64,000 nt of DNA from Protea cynaroides (taxonomy: Eukaryota; Streptophyta; Magnoliopsida; Proteales; Proteaceae). A model generated the notes under the pieces. That model saw nothing but the letters and a program-made list of their open reading frames with translations, searched no databases and was not told where the DNA came from. Every line of letters begins with the position of its first letter. The first letter of the stretch is position 1. This document shows positions 12,801 to 26,900 of this stretch, one piece after another. Location: positions 47,782,685-47,846,684 of the forward strand of contig CM053272.1 in assembly GCA_028583415.1 (NCBI GenBank), written 5' to 3'. A program made the position numbers and the translations under genes.

Positions 12801-15800
12801 AGGTTACATGAGGATACACCATATCACTATGTTATGATTTTTTATAATTTTTATTAAATTGTATGTATACATTATTATGTTACATAATATACACCATATC
12901 ACTTTGTACATAAATATCAGCATCAAGAGAAATTCATCTAAAGTCCATTTGTTTCTCTCTCGAAGGCTCTTCTTCTGTCGAACTCAACATGGAGGAAACT
13001 CTGACCCAAAAAAAAAAGAAGAGGAAGCAAGGTTAGTATTTCGGTGGAGCCGACGGCTGAGGACAGGTTAGTACTCTTCTTTTTTTTTTCCTTCCTCTTC
13101 TTCTTCTTCCTCTCTTTTGGGGGCAGCAGCGGTGGCCACGGCTGCTATCTGCTGCTTCTTCTTCCCCTCTTCTGGCGGCGGCAGCGACAGTGGCCACTAT
13201 TGTTGTCTGCTGCTTCTTCTTCCCCTCTTCTGGCGGCGGCAGCGATGGTGGCCACTGCTGTTGTCTGCTTCTTCTTCTTCCCCTCTTCTGGCGGTGGCAG
13301 CGACGGTGGCCACTGCTGCTGTCTGTTTCTCTTCGTCTTTCTTCTTCCTTCTTGGCCGACTCTGTTTTTGCAAATTTTTTTTTTTCATTTTTTTTAAATC
13401 CTAAATAAAAATGTATCGATACACTACGATACCATATTTTTTTAAAGAACTTAGATACGAATTGGCTTGTATAGTATCGACTACTGTCGATACCGATATG
13501 GTGCGTATCGTGTCGATACTTGATTCCTTGCATGATATGATGACTATTTTACAGCATTATGAATGAAATGAGAATGATGACTATAATGTGAAAACAGAAT
13601 TATTTTGTATGCTTACTTATGATCTATGTTCATGTATAATGAAATTACGTTATGAATGATTATTGTAACGCCCTAGGTGTTGCCAAATGATTCATGTCTT
13701 ACTTTGACTGTATTGTGGCAGGTAGTGAGGACTGAGGGTTGAAGCAAGACATTGTTGGAAGCCTTAATGATCCCAGTTATGGGCAAGGCAAGTGTTAACT
13801 TTAATATTTTGCTTAGATAAAATTATTTGAGTACCTCCGTTGTAATTAAATTGGTGATATATATGCCATTATAAATAAAGCCTACATTGTCAAATGATTC
13901 ATGTCTTACTTTGACTGTATTGTGGCAGGTAGTGAAGAATGAGGGTTGAAGCAAGACATTGTTGGAAGCCTTAATGATCCCAATTAAGGGCAAGGCAAGT
14001 GTAAACTTTAATATTTTGCTTAGATAAAATTATTTGAGTACCTCCATTGTAATTAAATTGGGGATATGTATGTCATTATCAATAAAGCCTATATTGTTGT
14101 TCAAGCTTATAATTATGACTATGTAATTATATGTCTAAAACTATGTATTATATGTGTAATAATGTAAATGAGTAAGGTATTTAATAAAGTATATGATTTT
14201 AGTTTGTTGATTGACTAATGTAAATATGAGGTTATAAGTGGGCATTTTATTAATTTTAAGGTCTTGAAATTACCAAATGGCATGAAAATGGGATTGTGCA
14301 TATTTCTCTAATGGAATTTTATGAGGGCAGAATTGTCTATACACTTTTTGATGGGGTCCTAAGCTAGTGGGTAGCTTTACAATGCACTTGAGAACTAATG
14401 AGGATAAACTTGGAATTTCACAAAACAAGTATTTGAGGAATTGAGGTTAAAGTGTTAGAAAATATATAAACCCAAAGCCCAACCATTTTACCTCTTGCTG
14501 AAACCTAAAACGTGAATGGAAGGAGAGAACTCTCTTGAGTCTTTGAGTAAGAACAGCTTGGTTTTTCTTTTGAGTGAGCCCAAGAGAATGCTTGGGACTG
14601 ATTTATGAGGTGATTTGGAGGGCTGTGGTGTTGTAAAGAGTGGTGTTACAGCAGCATCAAGGTTGTGAAGAAGAAGAAAGACCAAAGAAGTTGCAAAAAC
14701 AGAGTTTTGTGACAAGTTGGGGTTTTGAAGAAATCATAGTGCAGGCCTTTGGAGATTAGCCCAGAGATTTAGAAGGTAAGTTTCTAAACATGTTTCTAAG
14801 GTGATTTATGGTTTGCATGTGGGTTTTAAGTTAGGTTATACAATGCATTTGGGAAATTTCAGGTTGTATTGGAGGTTAGAGATGATGAACAGTTTACTGT
14901 TCATCGTACTCTCTTTAAAATGATGTGTTAATGACTAATACATATGGTGGATATGATTTTGGTGCTGGAAGTATGTCCAGCAGTGTGTGTGAGCTTATAT
15001 GAGTGTATGCAAATGATTTATGAGTGATCTGAGAGTTTGAGGTTATAAGAAAAGCATGTGAAAAGAAAGTATTTGCTGAAAATTCGATTTTTTGTTAAGG
15101 AATTGTATGTTAAATAGAAATGTGAGTTATTAATGGGTACCAAATGATTTTGAGATGATCCAAATGGTTCTAAATTGATGTATACATGTTTCTTGGTGTT
15201 TTGGAAGTAGGAATTACAGCCCAAAAGGGGCTGGGATGCAATGCCAACCGAAACTAGGATGTGAGGGCTTTTTTTCTGCTCGCATGGTGTTTGATGAAAT
15301 AACTGACTAGCAACTAGCATTCTTTTTTAGTGGTTTTGGATTGTTTCCCTTGGAGTTCTTTCCCTAGAATCACTTAGGTGTTTGATGGCATGATTTTGGA
15401 GATTTTTCCCAAAGATTTTATAACCCAAATGATTTTTAGAAGTAATATATGCCATGTCAGGTAAGGGATAAATTTAGATAAGGTTTTGTGGTTGTTCTCT
15501 TGGAGATTCTTCTCCAAAGTTGTATTCAAGTTAGGGAACATGTCAAGGAGATTTTTGAGAATAGGTTATGATGTAATGGGGGGTTGTATATGAGTTTTAT
15601 AACTCCTTCATACACTAAGAGACCTATGTGATGTTGTTGGACAGCATTGAGAAAAGTTAAAAGCAAGTGATTGGCAGCTCACATGTGACTCACATTTGAG
15701 TAAAGGTTTCAGGTAAAGAACAAGGACATGTTATTGGTTATGATGTTGGTTTTTGGGTTTGCTCATATAACCAATAAATGGAATTGTTTTACTCATTGAT

Positions 15801-18800
15801 GTAGGAAATTAGAGAACTAATAGGATTGCTGTATTTTCTGTTTTGCTCCAATCCAAGAGGCTTTAAAGAAAGTTCTTAGGCCAGCAAAGTGAGTAGTTAG
15901 CCTCTTGTAGTAGGCTATTATGTTATATATGTACAGAGTGCTTGTGTGAATGTTATGTTTGATACTTGTGCTTCATTATATATGAATAAATGCTACAGTA
16001 GGATTTTTCTAGAAAGCCATGTGACCTGTGTTGTTTAAAACCTTATGAGCACAAGTAATTTCAAGTATACTATGTATGATGATATGTTGTTGAGTGTAAG
16101 TTTTGCCATAGAAGGAAATGATTCTACAGTTAGTTTTTACAGAATTTATACAAGTATCATAGTGTTTGGAATGGTTTTATGAAGTTTTTAATGCAAGCAA
16201 GATCTATATGGTTAATGTTAAAATGTATGGACAGCAAACATTGTATTATGTGTTTTATATGTTAGAAATTATGTTCATGGCCAGATTACCTTAAGAATGA
16301 TGATGTATATATATTTAGTAGCTTCCCAACTTTAAGAGAATGTAAAGGAACAAGTTAAAACAGTATAAAGCAAGTTTATTAACCAAGATACAATGGAATA
16401 ATAGTTAAAAAAAACAGCAAGAACATGTTGAAAGTAACCACCAAGTAATAATATGTAAGACACGCAAGAATGACAAGGAAAGAGAGAAAACAGGGATCTA
16501 AGTATCTCCTTAGACAAGGTATAACCAATATGGACAGCAACAAGTAGACAGTGTCGAACAAGTAGTTGAGATACAAGAATCACAGAAAGGTCATGCAAAG
16601 ATGAGAAATAGTGAATCAAGTATCTTCATGTACAAGATAAGACAGGTATGGACAGCAAGACTCAAGTACATGTTACTTAGGAAGAAAAGTCCTAGAGACC
16701 AGTCTAAGTATACAGGCGTATCATTGTCATGTTGACAAGAAACGGAGGCATCCGTTGAGTCGTTACAATTGCCAGATGGACAAGAAAGAGGAGCATCCAC
16801 TGAGTCTTAGGTATGACAAGCATGTTGACAAGAAACGGAAGCATCCGTTGAGTCTAAACATGTTACAGATAGACAAGAAGCGGGAGCATCCGCTGAGTCA
16901 TAGAAATGCCAAGCAGGTGACAAAAAAAGGAAGCATCCGTTAATTCTAAGCAAGACAAGCAAGGGGCAAGAAATGGAAGCATCCATTGAGTCCAATCATG
17001 TTATCGAGTTGTCAAGTTCACAGTAAGGTAAGAAATGGATTCATCCATTGAGCTCAAATCAATAGCATGTGGACAAGACAAGTAAGAGCAGATAGATGTA
17101 AGTTAACAATAACAAGTGAATCAGTGAGACATGTGGAACAGGAAGTGAACTACAAGAATAGGAACAATAATTCAGAATCATGATGCTGTAACAAGACAAA
17201 GAAGTATCCATGAAAGAAGACATTATCATGTCATGTTAACAAGACAAGGAACCAAGATTATGAACAACTAGCAAGTAAATAACAATTATACAGATATATA
17301 GAACCAAGACAGATTTCCAGTTTTCATGTCACGTATTATTATGTTGTTTATTGTATGTATTCCTACCAAGTTATTAATCATTCACTGAGTTTTGGCTCAC
17401 CCCTGTTGTTTACATGTTTTACAGATATTCATACAGAAGACCAAATGAATAACACATGTGAAGAAGACCAAGCAGGGCACTAGCCCCCTTGGCATTTCTA
17501 TTATTTTGTGGATAGTATCTTTGGTGTGCAACTTAAATATAGTTTTTATTTGGTTGTTTGGCAGCAGGTTTTTGGTGTTAAGCCACACCCTTTTGTTGTA
17601 ACTAATGTATTTAAGTAACAATTGGATATAAACTCTTTTGGGCCACCAGTTATGTAAATGTTGAAGTAATATTTCCGCTGCATATGAGATTTATGGTGAA
17701 CTGTTATGTTGAATGTTAGATAATGGATTCGAGTATGTTTTAGAGAAAAAAAATATTAGAGGTTCTTCATGTCTTAGGTTGATGTAAGTGCCGACCGATG
17801 ATTCATTTCCCTCACCTGGGAAGGGGATGTCACAATTATACATATGATTATTTAGTTCTCCTTCACCTCTTTTTTTTTTTTTTTTCATTTTTCTCCTTAT
17901 TTTTCTTCTTCAGTCTACAATTTTTCTTTTTTCTTTTTCTTTTTTTTTTTCTCATTTTTCTCCTTATTCTTCTTCCTCTTCTCTCCTCTGACGGTAGTGG
18001 TGGTGGCCACTGCTGTGTCTGCTTCTCCTCCTCTGGCGGCAACAGCAGTGGGCGCCACTCCTTCTTGTGAGTGCCACTGCTGCCGTTCTTCTGCTCTTCT
18101 TCTTTATCTTCTTCTTTAGCGGCAGCGGCTCTAGTCACTGCTGCGGCTCCAGCAGCAGCACCGGCTGTAGTAGCTCCTCCTCCTTTTTTTTCCTTCGCTA
18201 CGACTGTTTCTGCAGGCCCTTGAAATTTTTTTTTTTTTAACATACATATCATACAGCAGTCACGAACTTTTCAAAGAGATGTATCACTCTGTATCGGATG
18301 TATCGTCCTGTATCGATGCGTATCAGACTGTATTGATCCGTATCAGTCCAATACAAGAATTACATATCGATAAGTTTTCTTAAAAAAAAAAAAAAAAATG
18401 GGATACATAACGAAGTGTATCGTATCAGCCCTTGTTAATACCGATATTTATAGGCCGATACATTACAATACTCGAAACACTGATCAATATGGATTGGATA
18501 AGATCCACTCAAAATAATGATATCCGCATCCATATCCAATGAAGTTTTGAATAGGATAATCCATATTCCCTACAACGGATACATTTTCGACTATACATTT
18601 ACATTTGTATGTAACTGCTCATCCAGCATTTGCAGAAGAAGAGAGACGATGGTAGAGATGGGCAAATTCACTATGTTCAAAAAATGGTTCTAAAACAATG
18701 TCATAAGAATGTAATAGGATTGTCACAAGAATATTAAAGGACTGCAAAGCTATTTAAGTTAAATGAAGAAGAGCCCTATCCAGCCAAGAAGAACATTAAT

Positions 18801-20942
18801 AATTTTACGGAACATCCCTTACCCCATATCCAATGATGAAGACCTCCAAAGGAGATAACTGCTTCCACATGCCACTAAACAGCACGATAACAAGATTAGA
18901 TATCAAACACAACTCAAATTTCTTTCTTTTCTTGGTGGGGTTTTTTTTTTTTTTTTTTTTTTTTGGGGGGGTGAACATCTTCTTCCTCATTGGGGATTCA
19001 CCTGGTTGCAAAGGCATTATAATAGAAGAAATGCGTCAGTAGTTCCATGAGGAAAAGATTGAGCACCCATCGGAACCCATACCATGCCACCTGTTTAGCA
19101 GAATAATTTTTCTGCGGTATATCTAACTGCAAGACCATAACAGAACGAAATTAATTCCCTCAAACAAAAGAAAACGTATAGATCATAATAATAGTGGAAC
19201 TTGATAAAGTACCTAGATCTCATGATAATAATGAATAACATGTTCAACATTAAAGAAAAATTGAACTTCAGTTATACTGCAATCATCACAACTACAATGC
19301 TATTCTGTCATGGTTAACATTATATTTGGCTAAGTGGATACAGAGACTTCTAATGGAACCGGAAACGTAAGGCAAAAGTTATTAGATTGAAATACGACAT
19401 CATTCTCCCATGCAAGCTGTGCACTTTAATGGAACATTAGTGCTAAAAAGGGGGGGAAATTTAGATAACTGACCTGTGAAGCAAATGCATTGAAGCTTAT
19501 AATTGGTCCAGCAATGTAAAGGGGAGCATATACCAAATAACATAGGTACACACTAAATGAGAACTTGTCAGTTGGGACACTTCTCTCCTGAAAGAAGAAA
19601 AAAATAACAAAAAAAAAATATCATTACAAGGTAACTTCTTGGATATAAGGTACAACAGTTAAATTATATTTACTCCCATAAATTAAATTGACAATTATGT
19701 TTTAAAGAAACTTTAGGATCTCAATTCAATGGAGGAAGACCAAATATATATTGCATTTTGTATGTATTAGTCAAGCGATAGGAACAAGCTCAAACTATAA
19801 AAGCACTTTCATCAGCAAAATTAGTGGTCGACTTCAGGGTGTAAACACCATGATGGGATCAATCTTGGCAATAAACAGTATCCATACATCAATGTTAGTT
19901 TTTTTCTTGTTCTTTTTCTTTTTTTCTTTTTTTACATCTGGCAAGCATGATACAAGATTTCAATATATCTAGTAATTTAATACCAAAATTTCAAGGAACT
20001 AAACTCTGAAATGTTCGAAATAATGAAAAAATTAAAGGGGAAACACAAGCATGGTCTGAGATTTTGATATATCTAGTAATTATTACCGAAATTTCGAGAA
20101 ACTTAACTCTGAAATGTACGAAATAATGAAAAAGGTTGGAAGGGGAAACATAGTTGTCATGATGCCAGGGGCAAGGCAAGGGGGTGGCCAGGCACCATGT
20201 TGCCTAGTTCAACAAGGTGTGCCACGTTGGCTGACGCGCACGTGCCAGGGGGGGGGTGGGCTCCTTGGATTTAATTTGGAAGGAGAGTTTATGTGTAAGA
20301 TAGAGAATTTGTATAATTTTACGTATAACAAGGTGTGCCCTATGTTTATGTACGCATAACCAAATCCAAATAGCATTTACTCATGATGCTAAATTATGTC
20401 TTCGAACTTACTTCGTATAGCCTTAATTAATAAACTAAACCAATTACATTTAACGTAATATAATATTCTGTGTCATATTTTAAAAGAACATGATCAGAAA
20501 AATTGTAATAACGTACTATTCATGTATTAGTATTCTGCATAAATTTTGTTATTCTTCCATGCAAAATAAATAAAATATGGCTGAAGCAAAATTGTGGATA
20601 TGATGTAGGATTGAACTCGTAAATTTTCATTAGAGTCAGTAAAATTTCCCCAAAGTTCTTTTGAAAAGAGAGTTTAGGAAAGAGAGAACCAAGAAATCTT
20701 CATTACAGAAAAATTTCTTCGAGGACATTTTGAAATTTTTTTGCTATATTTGTTTCCCTAATTTTCAGATATCTCAGCCATAAATATGAGGAATGTTCAC
20801 AAAATTTAGAGATTTTTTTATAGAGAATTTGACCCGCTAATATAAAATAAAAAAAATAAGAAAAAAACCTAGTCAAACCTCTAAAAATCCCTATGTCAAC
20901 ATTTAAATACCTAGAGAGAGGAATACTGCCAAAAACAATGAA

Positions 20943-20987
<45 letters not shown>

Positions 20988-23900
20988 ACCTGTAGAAGTA
21001 AGTAACATTTTTTTCCTGAGGAACAAATATGGCAACGCCGAATGTGATTCTGAAGCCACAAGAGAGGGGAAACAGCAACAAGATTAGCCATTATTCATGT
21101 AACAAAAAATATGATTTTTTTCTTCGAAAAAATAGCAATGCATCTGCCATTAAACAATTAACAAAACCTATAAAAAGAATGCACCACTGTTATTAGCAGT
21201 AGCTACAAGAAACATTTGCAATACACAGGTACACAAGAATGTCAAGCTTGAGAGTACAGACTTATCCATCACTGAAAAGAATGACCACAGACACTGTACA
21301 ATGAGGAAACTTTACTTTATCCCCCCCCCCCCCCACTTTTTTTTTCCCACCATGGGGGATAGAGATGAGGTGGTATATGCCTGTTGGAACAAAATACATT
21401 AAGAAAAACCACCAAGGACGATTGATTTCAGATGACACGAAAGATTTTTATATTTTAATACAGACCAAATATTACATTGGTAAGTCCAACTGATACAATC
21501 TAAGGGAAGTAGGTCTAAAAGAACTAAACAAATGAGCAGAATGATATTTTTTTTTTTTCCCCCTAAAATTGGAACTGATCGTACTAGACTAATTTACGCA
21601 AGAGAAAAGCATATCCAAAAAGAAATTTATATCCTTTTTTCCAGCAATTAAAACCCAAAGACATACATATAAAGTTATAAACTTCCAATAGCTCCCAAAG
21701 ACCCACATAATGGACCTCAATCGGTAGCAAGGACTCGTCTACTACATAAAACTCTTTTCCCCACACATGTAGTAAAACAAAGAGCAGACAAGCCAGAGCA
21801 TAAAGGACCAGGTTTCGACCGACTTATCTCGGCTACAGAGCTGACCAAGACAAAACCCAATCTTGGTACTAAAATGTCCCAGGTTTCGACCAGACCTGGT
21901 TCAAACCAGCCTTATAAAATGAGAAGTCATTTTACACAGGTTTTGACCGAAACATCATTTTTCAACCAAAACATCATGTTTCAACTCTACAAGATGGGTT
22001 TCGACATTTTTGAGTAAAACAACCTTCGATTTTTCTCAAGTGTCTTGTTCGATTCTTCTTCCAAATCATCAAGAAGCTACTTTCCCTCATGTCTAGCTCT
22101 TGAAGGTAAACCCACCTTTCTCCAAATTTGTTTTTTGGTAGAATTAGTATGTAGACATCATGGTTTCCATTAAATCTTATATATGTTAGTTACAATGGCC
22201 CGATCTACAACTCCCGCTCCACTCACTTCCTCACTCAGTTAGCCATTCCATAAAATGGGATACCTTCATTATGTTGATGATGGGGTATATATGTGGGGTG
22301 TCACTGACCATCAGAACAACTGGGCCCAAATTATGTCTCGAGTACATATGTACTGCAATCGGAGGACAGTTGTCTACATCACCAGTGGTACACGGCTCGT
22401 GGATTAGATGCACCACAAAACTCCATGTTGAATTGATGGGTGAGAATTAAATGTTTAAATGAATGATATTATTGTTCTAATTTCATAATTTCATGTCCAA
22501 TAACTATATTTACTGTTTGATGATGTTAATGCTTAATAGTTACGGCCAATAGAGCTTAGTTTGCTAATGTACAACAACATTCAGCCTTCAATGTATACTA
22601 GCAAACATGGGTCCACACCACATAATATCATTTTGGATTTTTTTTTTAAAACTAATATGGGAAATAGGTGTAAAGAAGTTGAAATATGCTACGAAAATCA
22701 GATCGAAAAAAAACACTTCTGGACCTCAGAACCAAGTTTTCGAGTTGAACTGGGAAAAATCGACCGATTTTAGTCGAAACCTAGAACAACTCGTTTTTGA
22801 GGCTGGTCGAACGGCCTCGAAACCAACTCCTCGAACTTTGTAAAGGACCCATGATGTGTTAATGCTAACCCACTTATTCTAGGATCTTAATGTAAGAGCT
22901 AGTTAATTGCCAAAGCGGGATTTACACATTAAATAATGAGAGGGGTGCTTGGGTTTTCAACCTATACTCAAGGGTTAAAGTCTGATAATATAAAGATAGT
23001 GTTGCGATATGTAGCCCCCAAGGGCACACTGGTCCGATCCATCCCATGTAACCTACTCCTATTAAGAATCGATCATGGGTGGGCAGTTTTAGTTCTTCTG
23101 TAACTTTTCCTCATAGTTGTCCAGGCACTTGTGACGCCTTGGAAAATCAGGCACCTTGGTAGCCTAGGCGCCCCGTCAGGCCTCCAACACCTTGGTTGGT
23201 ATTAGAGCGCAAACATCCGCTTAGTCGGATGGTTGGCCCCTTGCTTGTTGAGGCAAGGGTTGGGAGGTCTCTAATTCGAGTCTCCTCTCTTGCATATGTT
23301 CCCTCCCCCACCCCAGTAGTGTAACTTAGAGTAGGATCATCAATAAAATATAATAAAAAAACAACGTATCGAAGCCTTCTCTCTGAACTTCTATTTTTTC
23401 TACGACAAACCTCTCTCTCTCATCTTTGTTTTTTTTTCCCCTAATCACACACCCTCCCTCTCGGCTCTCTCTATATACAAAGGGCAGCAATAATGAGGTG
23501 ATCTTATGGATCTAGTTGCTTCCCTTCACCTTACCTCTTTTCAAGCATGACTTGCTTTTGTTGAAGATTGACAGTTCATGCGCGATTGGGTTTCTTTCTG
23601 TTCGAAGATCAAGTTATTCCTTCCTATTGAAGTTCGAGACTTCTCTCTTATTAGGGATACAAGCTCGCAATTAATGGCAGCATCTGTTACTTCCAATAAT
23701 TGAAATCAGTTCTCCGCAATGTACCCTGTCTGCGATTTGCGATAGCAGAATTTTGTGATCTCAAATATTTCCCTACAATGTCGATATTTCTGTTGATTTG
23801 CAATCTCAGATATTCCCCTGGGGTATCAATTTTCCTATTCTTCTAGCGAAATCGATATTTGCAACATTGATTTTTTTTGGCGATACTCTAAAGGTGAGAT

Positions 23901-26900
23901 TCTCCTATGGCATCAATATTCTGCAATCAATATTCTGACATCGATATCTAACATTGATATTTTGACAGCGAGATTCTGTTTGCAATATTTTTTCAGCACT
24001 ATCGCCACAGGTTCTTTCTCGGTTTTAAGAAAGAAAAAAAAAATCTCTATCGACCTCATTATACTTACCTGATATGCTGCGAGGTCGGATGTTACTACTG
24101 CCTCTACCATTTCTGATGGGCAAAATCGACATGAGAAACAACTACTTGCTGCTACGTCTATCAAGTTCGATGGCACACATTATTTGATTTGGTCTCGAGC
24201 AACCTATCTGACCATTGCTGATTATGGCTTCGCAGGTCATCTTACGAGTACGACTGAGAAACCCTCTACTGCTAGTACTACATAGGATCGATGGATCTCC
24301 AATGATTCCTTAGTTATGTGCTTCCTCCACAACTCTATGCTTCCAAATATTGCCAAAGGGTATCTTCTGTTGGACTCTACAACTCAGATTTGGACAGCTA
24401 CTAAGGAGACGTATGGACAATTAAGGAATGATGCTCAGTTTTATGAATTACGAAAAAAAACTTCATGACACCACTACGAAGGAGCTTTCTGTTTCTCAGT
24501 ACTATGCTGAACTTCACAGTCTATGGCAAGAACTCAATCATTATGCTGATTACCAAACTATCAGTGCCACCCATATAGCATCTTACAAGAAACATGTTGA
24601 TAAGAATCGGATCTATGATTTTTTGGCTAGATTAAACATTGAATACGATCAGATTTATGTTCAGATTCTTAGCAGATCTCTTTTTCCCAACTATGGAGCA
24701 ATCTTATATTTTAGTACACTCCGAAGAGATCCGCCGATTTGTCATGCTTCAGCCTCCAACCACTGATCGTTCAGCGTTATAAAGTGTTTCCCGTTCCTTC
24801 CCAGCTACTGATGGACCTCCACACTCCGATCATAGCACCAAAGGGGTAATTAAGTGTGAACACTGTGGCAAACCTTGGCGCACAAAGGCTACATGTTGGA
24901 AACTTCATGGTAATCCGACTGATTTTAAGCCGAATTTAGTCATGATCGCTCCAAGAGCAAGGCCAACCACATTGAGACAGTTGCCCCTACTACCAGCTCT
25001 AACACTGGTCCCTCCCTTGACGAGCTACAAGCTTTGCATCGGCTTCTCCAAGCTTCTTCCACTACGTCTACCTCCGCCGCTGTTCCCTCATGTTCCAATT
25101 TTGCCTATTCAGGTATTCTTTTTAGTTGAAATTGTGCATTGGTAGTCTCTAGCCCCTATATCATTGACTCTGGTGCCACTGATCACAATGACTAGATCCT
25201 CCAGCCTATTTCATCAATATCCTCCATCCTCAGGGAAAGAAAAAGTTTGAGTGGCTGATGAGACTCTCTTGTCTCTGGAAAGGGTTCCATTTGTTGTTTC
25301 CCTTCCTTTACATTATCTTCTATTTTACATATCCCTAACTTTTTACAACCAATCTACTTTCCATAAGTAGCCTTAACTAGGGATTTGAACTGTAAAGTCA
25401 CATTTTTTTTCAACCCATTGTGTTTTTCAAGATCTGGTAATAGGGAAGACGATTGGATGTGGTAAGCTACATGCTGGTCTCTATTTGCTCGGCTATGGTT
25501 CTCCTCCACCGATGTTACCTCCACCAGTTCATCAGCTACACTCGGCCTGCTCAGATCTCCATCAATGACATTGTCGTTTAGGACATCTTCCCCTTGCTTT
25601 ATCTCATGTTTTTCCACATTTAGTCAAACAATGTAATAAGGATGAGTTTTTTTGTGAGGCTTATATTTTGGCCAAACAAACTCATTCTTCTTATATTCCC
25701 CATTAAAAAATAGAAGTGCATCTCTTTCCCATTTGATACATTCTAATGCATGGATCCTACTCATCATTCCTCTATTTTTGGTCATTGTTGATCTGTTACG
25801 ATCATTGACTGCTTCTCTCGCACGACATGGTTGTATATGATGCAGCATATAAGTGAGGTGTTCCACTGTTTTCAGCTCTTCCATGACATGGTCATCACTC
25901 GCCACTCAGTTTAAATCCACCCTAAAAATTTTACAAGCGACAATGGTTGCGGATATCTATAGGGACAGTTGACACCCTGGCCTAGAATTAGGTAGCCGAA
26001 CGAATGAACCGCCATCTCTTGGAGGTGGTTCGTACTCTCATGTTTGCCAGCCATGTTCCATCTCAATATTGGAGTGACATCATCTTCACCGCAAACTATG
26101 TTATCAACCGTATGCCCACTCGCACTTTGGCGTCTCTTTCCCCGATTGATGTTCTGTTGGGTTCTAGCTCCTTCGTCGTTCCACCCAAAATCTTTGGTTG
26201 TTTGTGTTATGCTCGCAATCATCTATCTCCGGCAAGCAAGAACCCCGTGGCCTCCGCTGTATATTTTGGGATACTCAGCTACTAAGAAAATCTTCAAGTG
26301 CTACCATCCACCCACATGTCGAACCTTGGTGACCATGGATATTCTCTTCCATAAAACCCTTCCATACAACTCACCGCCACCTCTTCAGGGGAGTCTATGA
26401 ATAGTAAAGATGTGTCTATTCTTGAGATTTTTCCTCTTTTGACTCTACCTAAGGATACTCCAACTCAGGGGGAGCACCCGATTCCAGCTCAGGGGCATGA
26501 ACCAGTACCACCAGTTCAAGATCAGGAAGAACCTGAGCCGTAGACACCAGTTCCGGTCCAAGAGGAACCACAGGAAAACCCAGATGAGTCAACTCTTCAA
26601 GTCTATTGGAGGAGTCAAAACCATTACCGCTACTACTCCTTCGATCATCTCGTCGCCAACCTTCGAGCTAGAACCTCCTAACCCATCCGGTAAGATTTAC
26701 ACTTCTGAGTTACCTATGGTTGTTCGTAAAGGTATCAAAACTTGTACTCAGCACCCCGTATCTCATGTGGTTTCATATGACTCTCTTTCTAGTACCTATC
26801 ATGCTTTCGTATCTTCCCTTTCCTCTATTTGTATTACACAGAAGTAGCAGGAGGCTTGGGCAGATCCAAAGTAAAAAAAAAAAAAAAAAAGCAACTACGA

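Larger units (their letters stand above)
13664..17834. mobile_element. Solo LTR of 4.2 kb
   Basis: Begins TGTAACGCCC and ends GGGGATGTCACA, with TG..CA ends and a 5-bp target duplication ATTAT (13659-13663 and 17835-17839). The flanking target sequence rejoins perfectly in comparison with the uninterrupted inverted copy at about 2790-2830. No gag or pol is inside. The motif TGAGTTTTGGCTCACCCC at about 17387 resembles 3' parts of plant Ty3 LTRs. LTRs this long point to the Tat/Ogre-like lineage, as an inference. Confidence 0.85.

Noticed and set aside
13033..13533. 166-codon minus-strand ORF rich in Arg, Glu and Lys
   Set aside because: It reads the 63-bp tandem repeat and T-rich sequence of the family B element and has no domain.
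16755..16995. Repetitive Lys/His/Ser ORFs
   Set aside because: Translations of the 46-bp minisatellite in the solo LTR.
23197..23330. tRNA-derived SINE with a box B-like GGTCTCTAATTCGAGTC
   Set aside because: The TGGTATTAGAGCG start and the downstream gag make a copia primer-binding site and leader more likely.
25354..26222. Minus-strand ORFs of 87-103 codons across the copia element
   Set aside because: They are antisense to recognisable plus-strand integrase and protease sequence.
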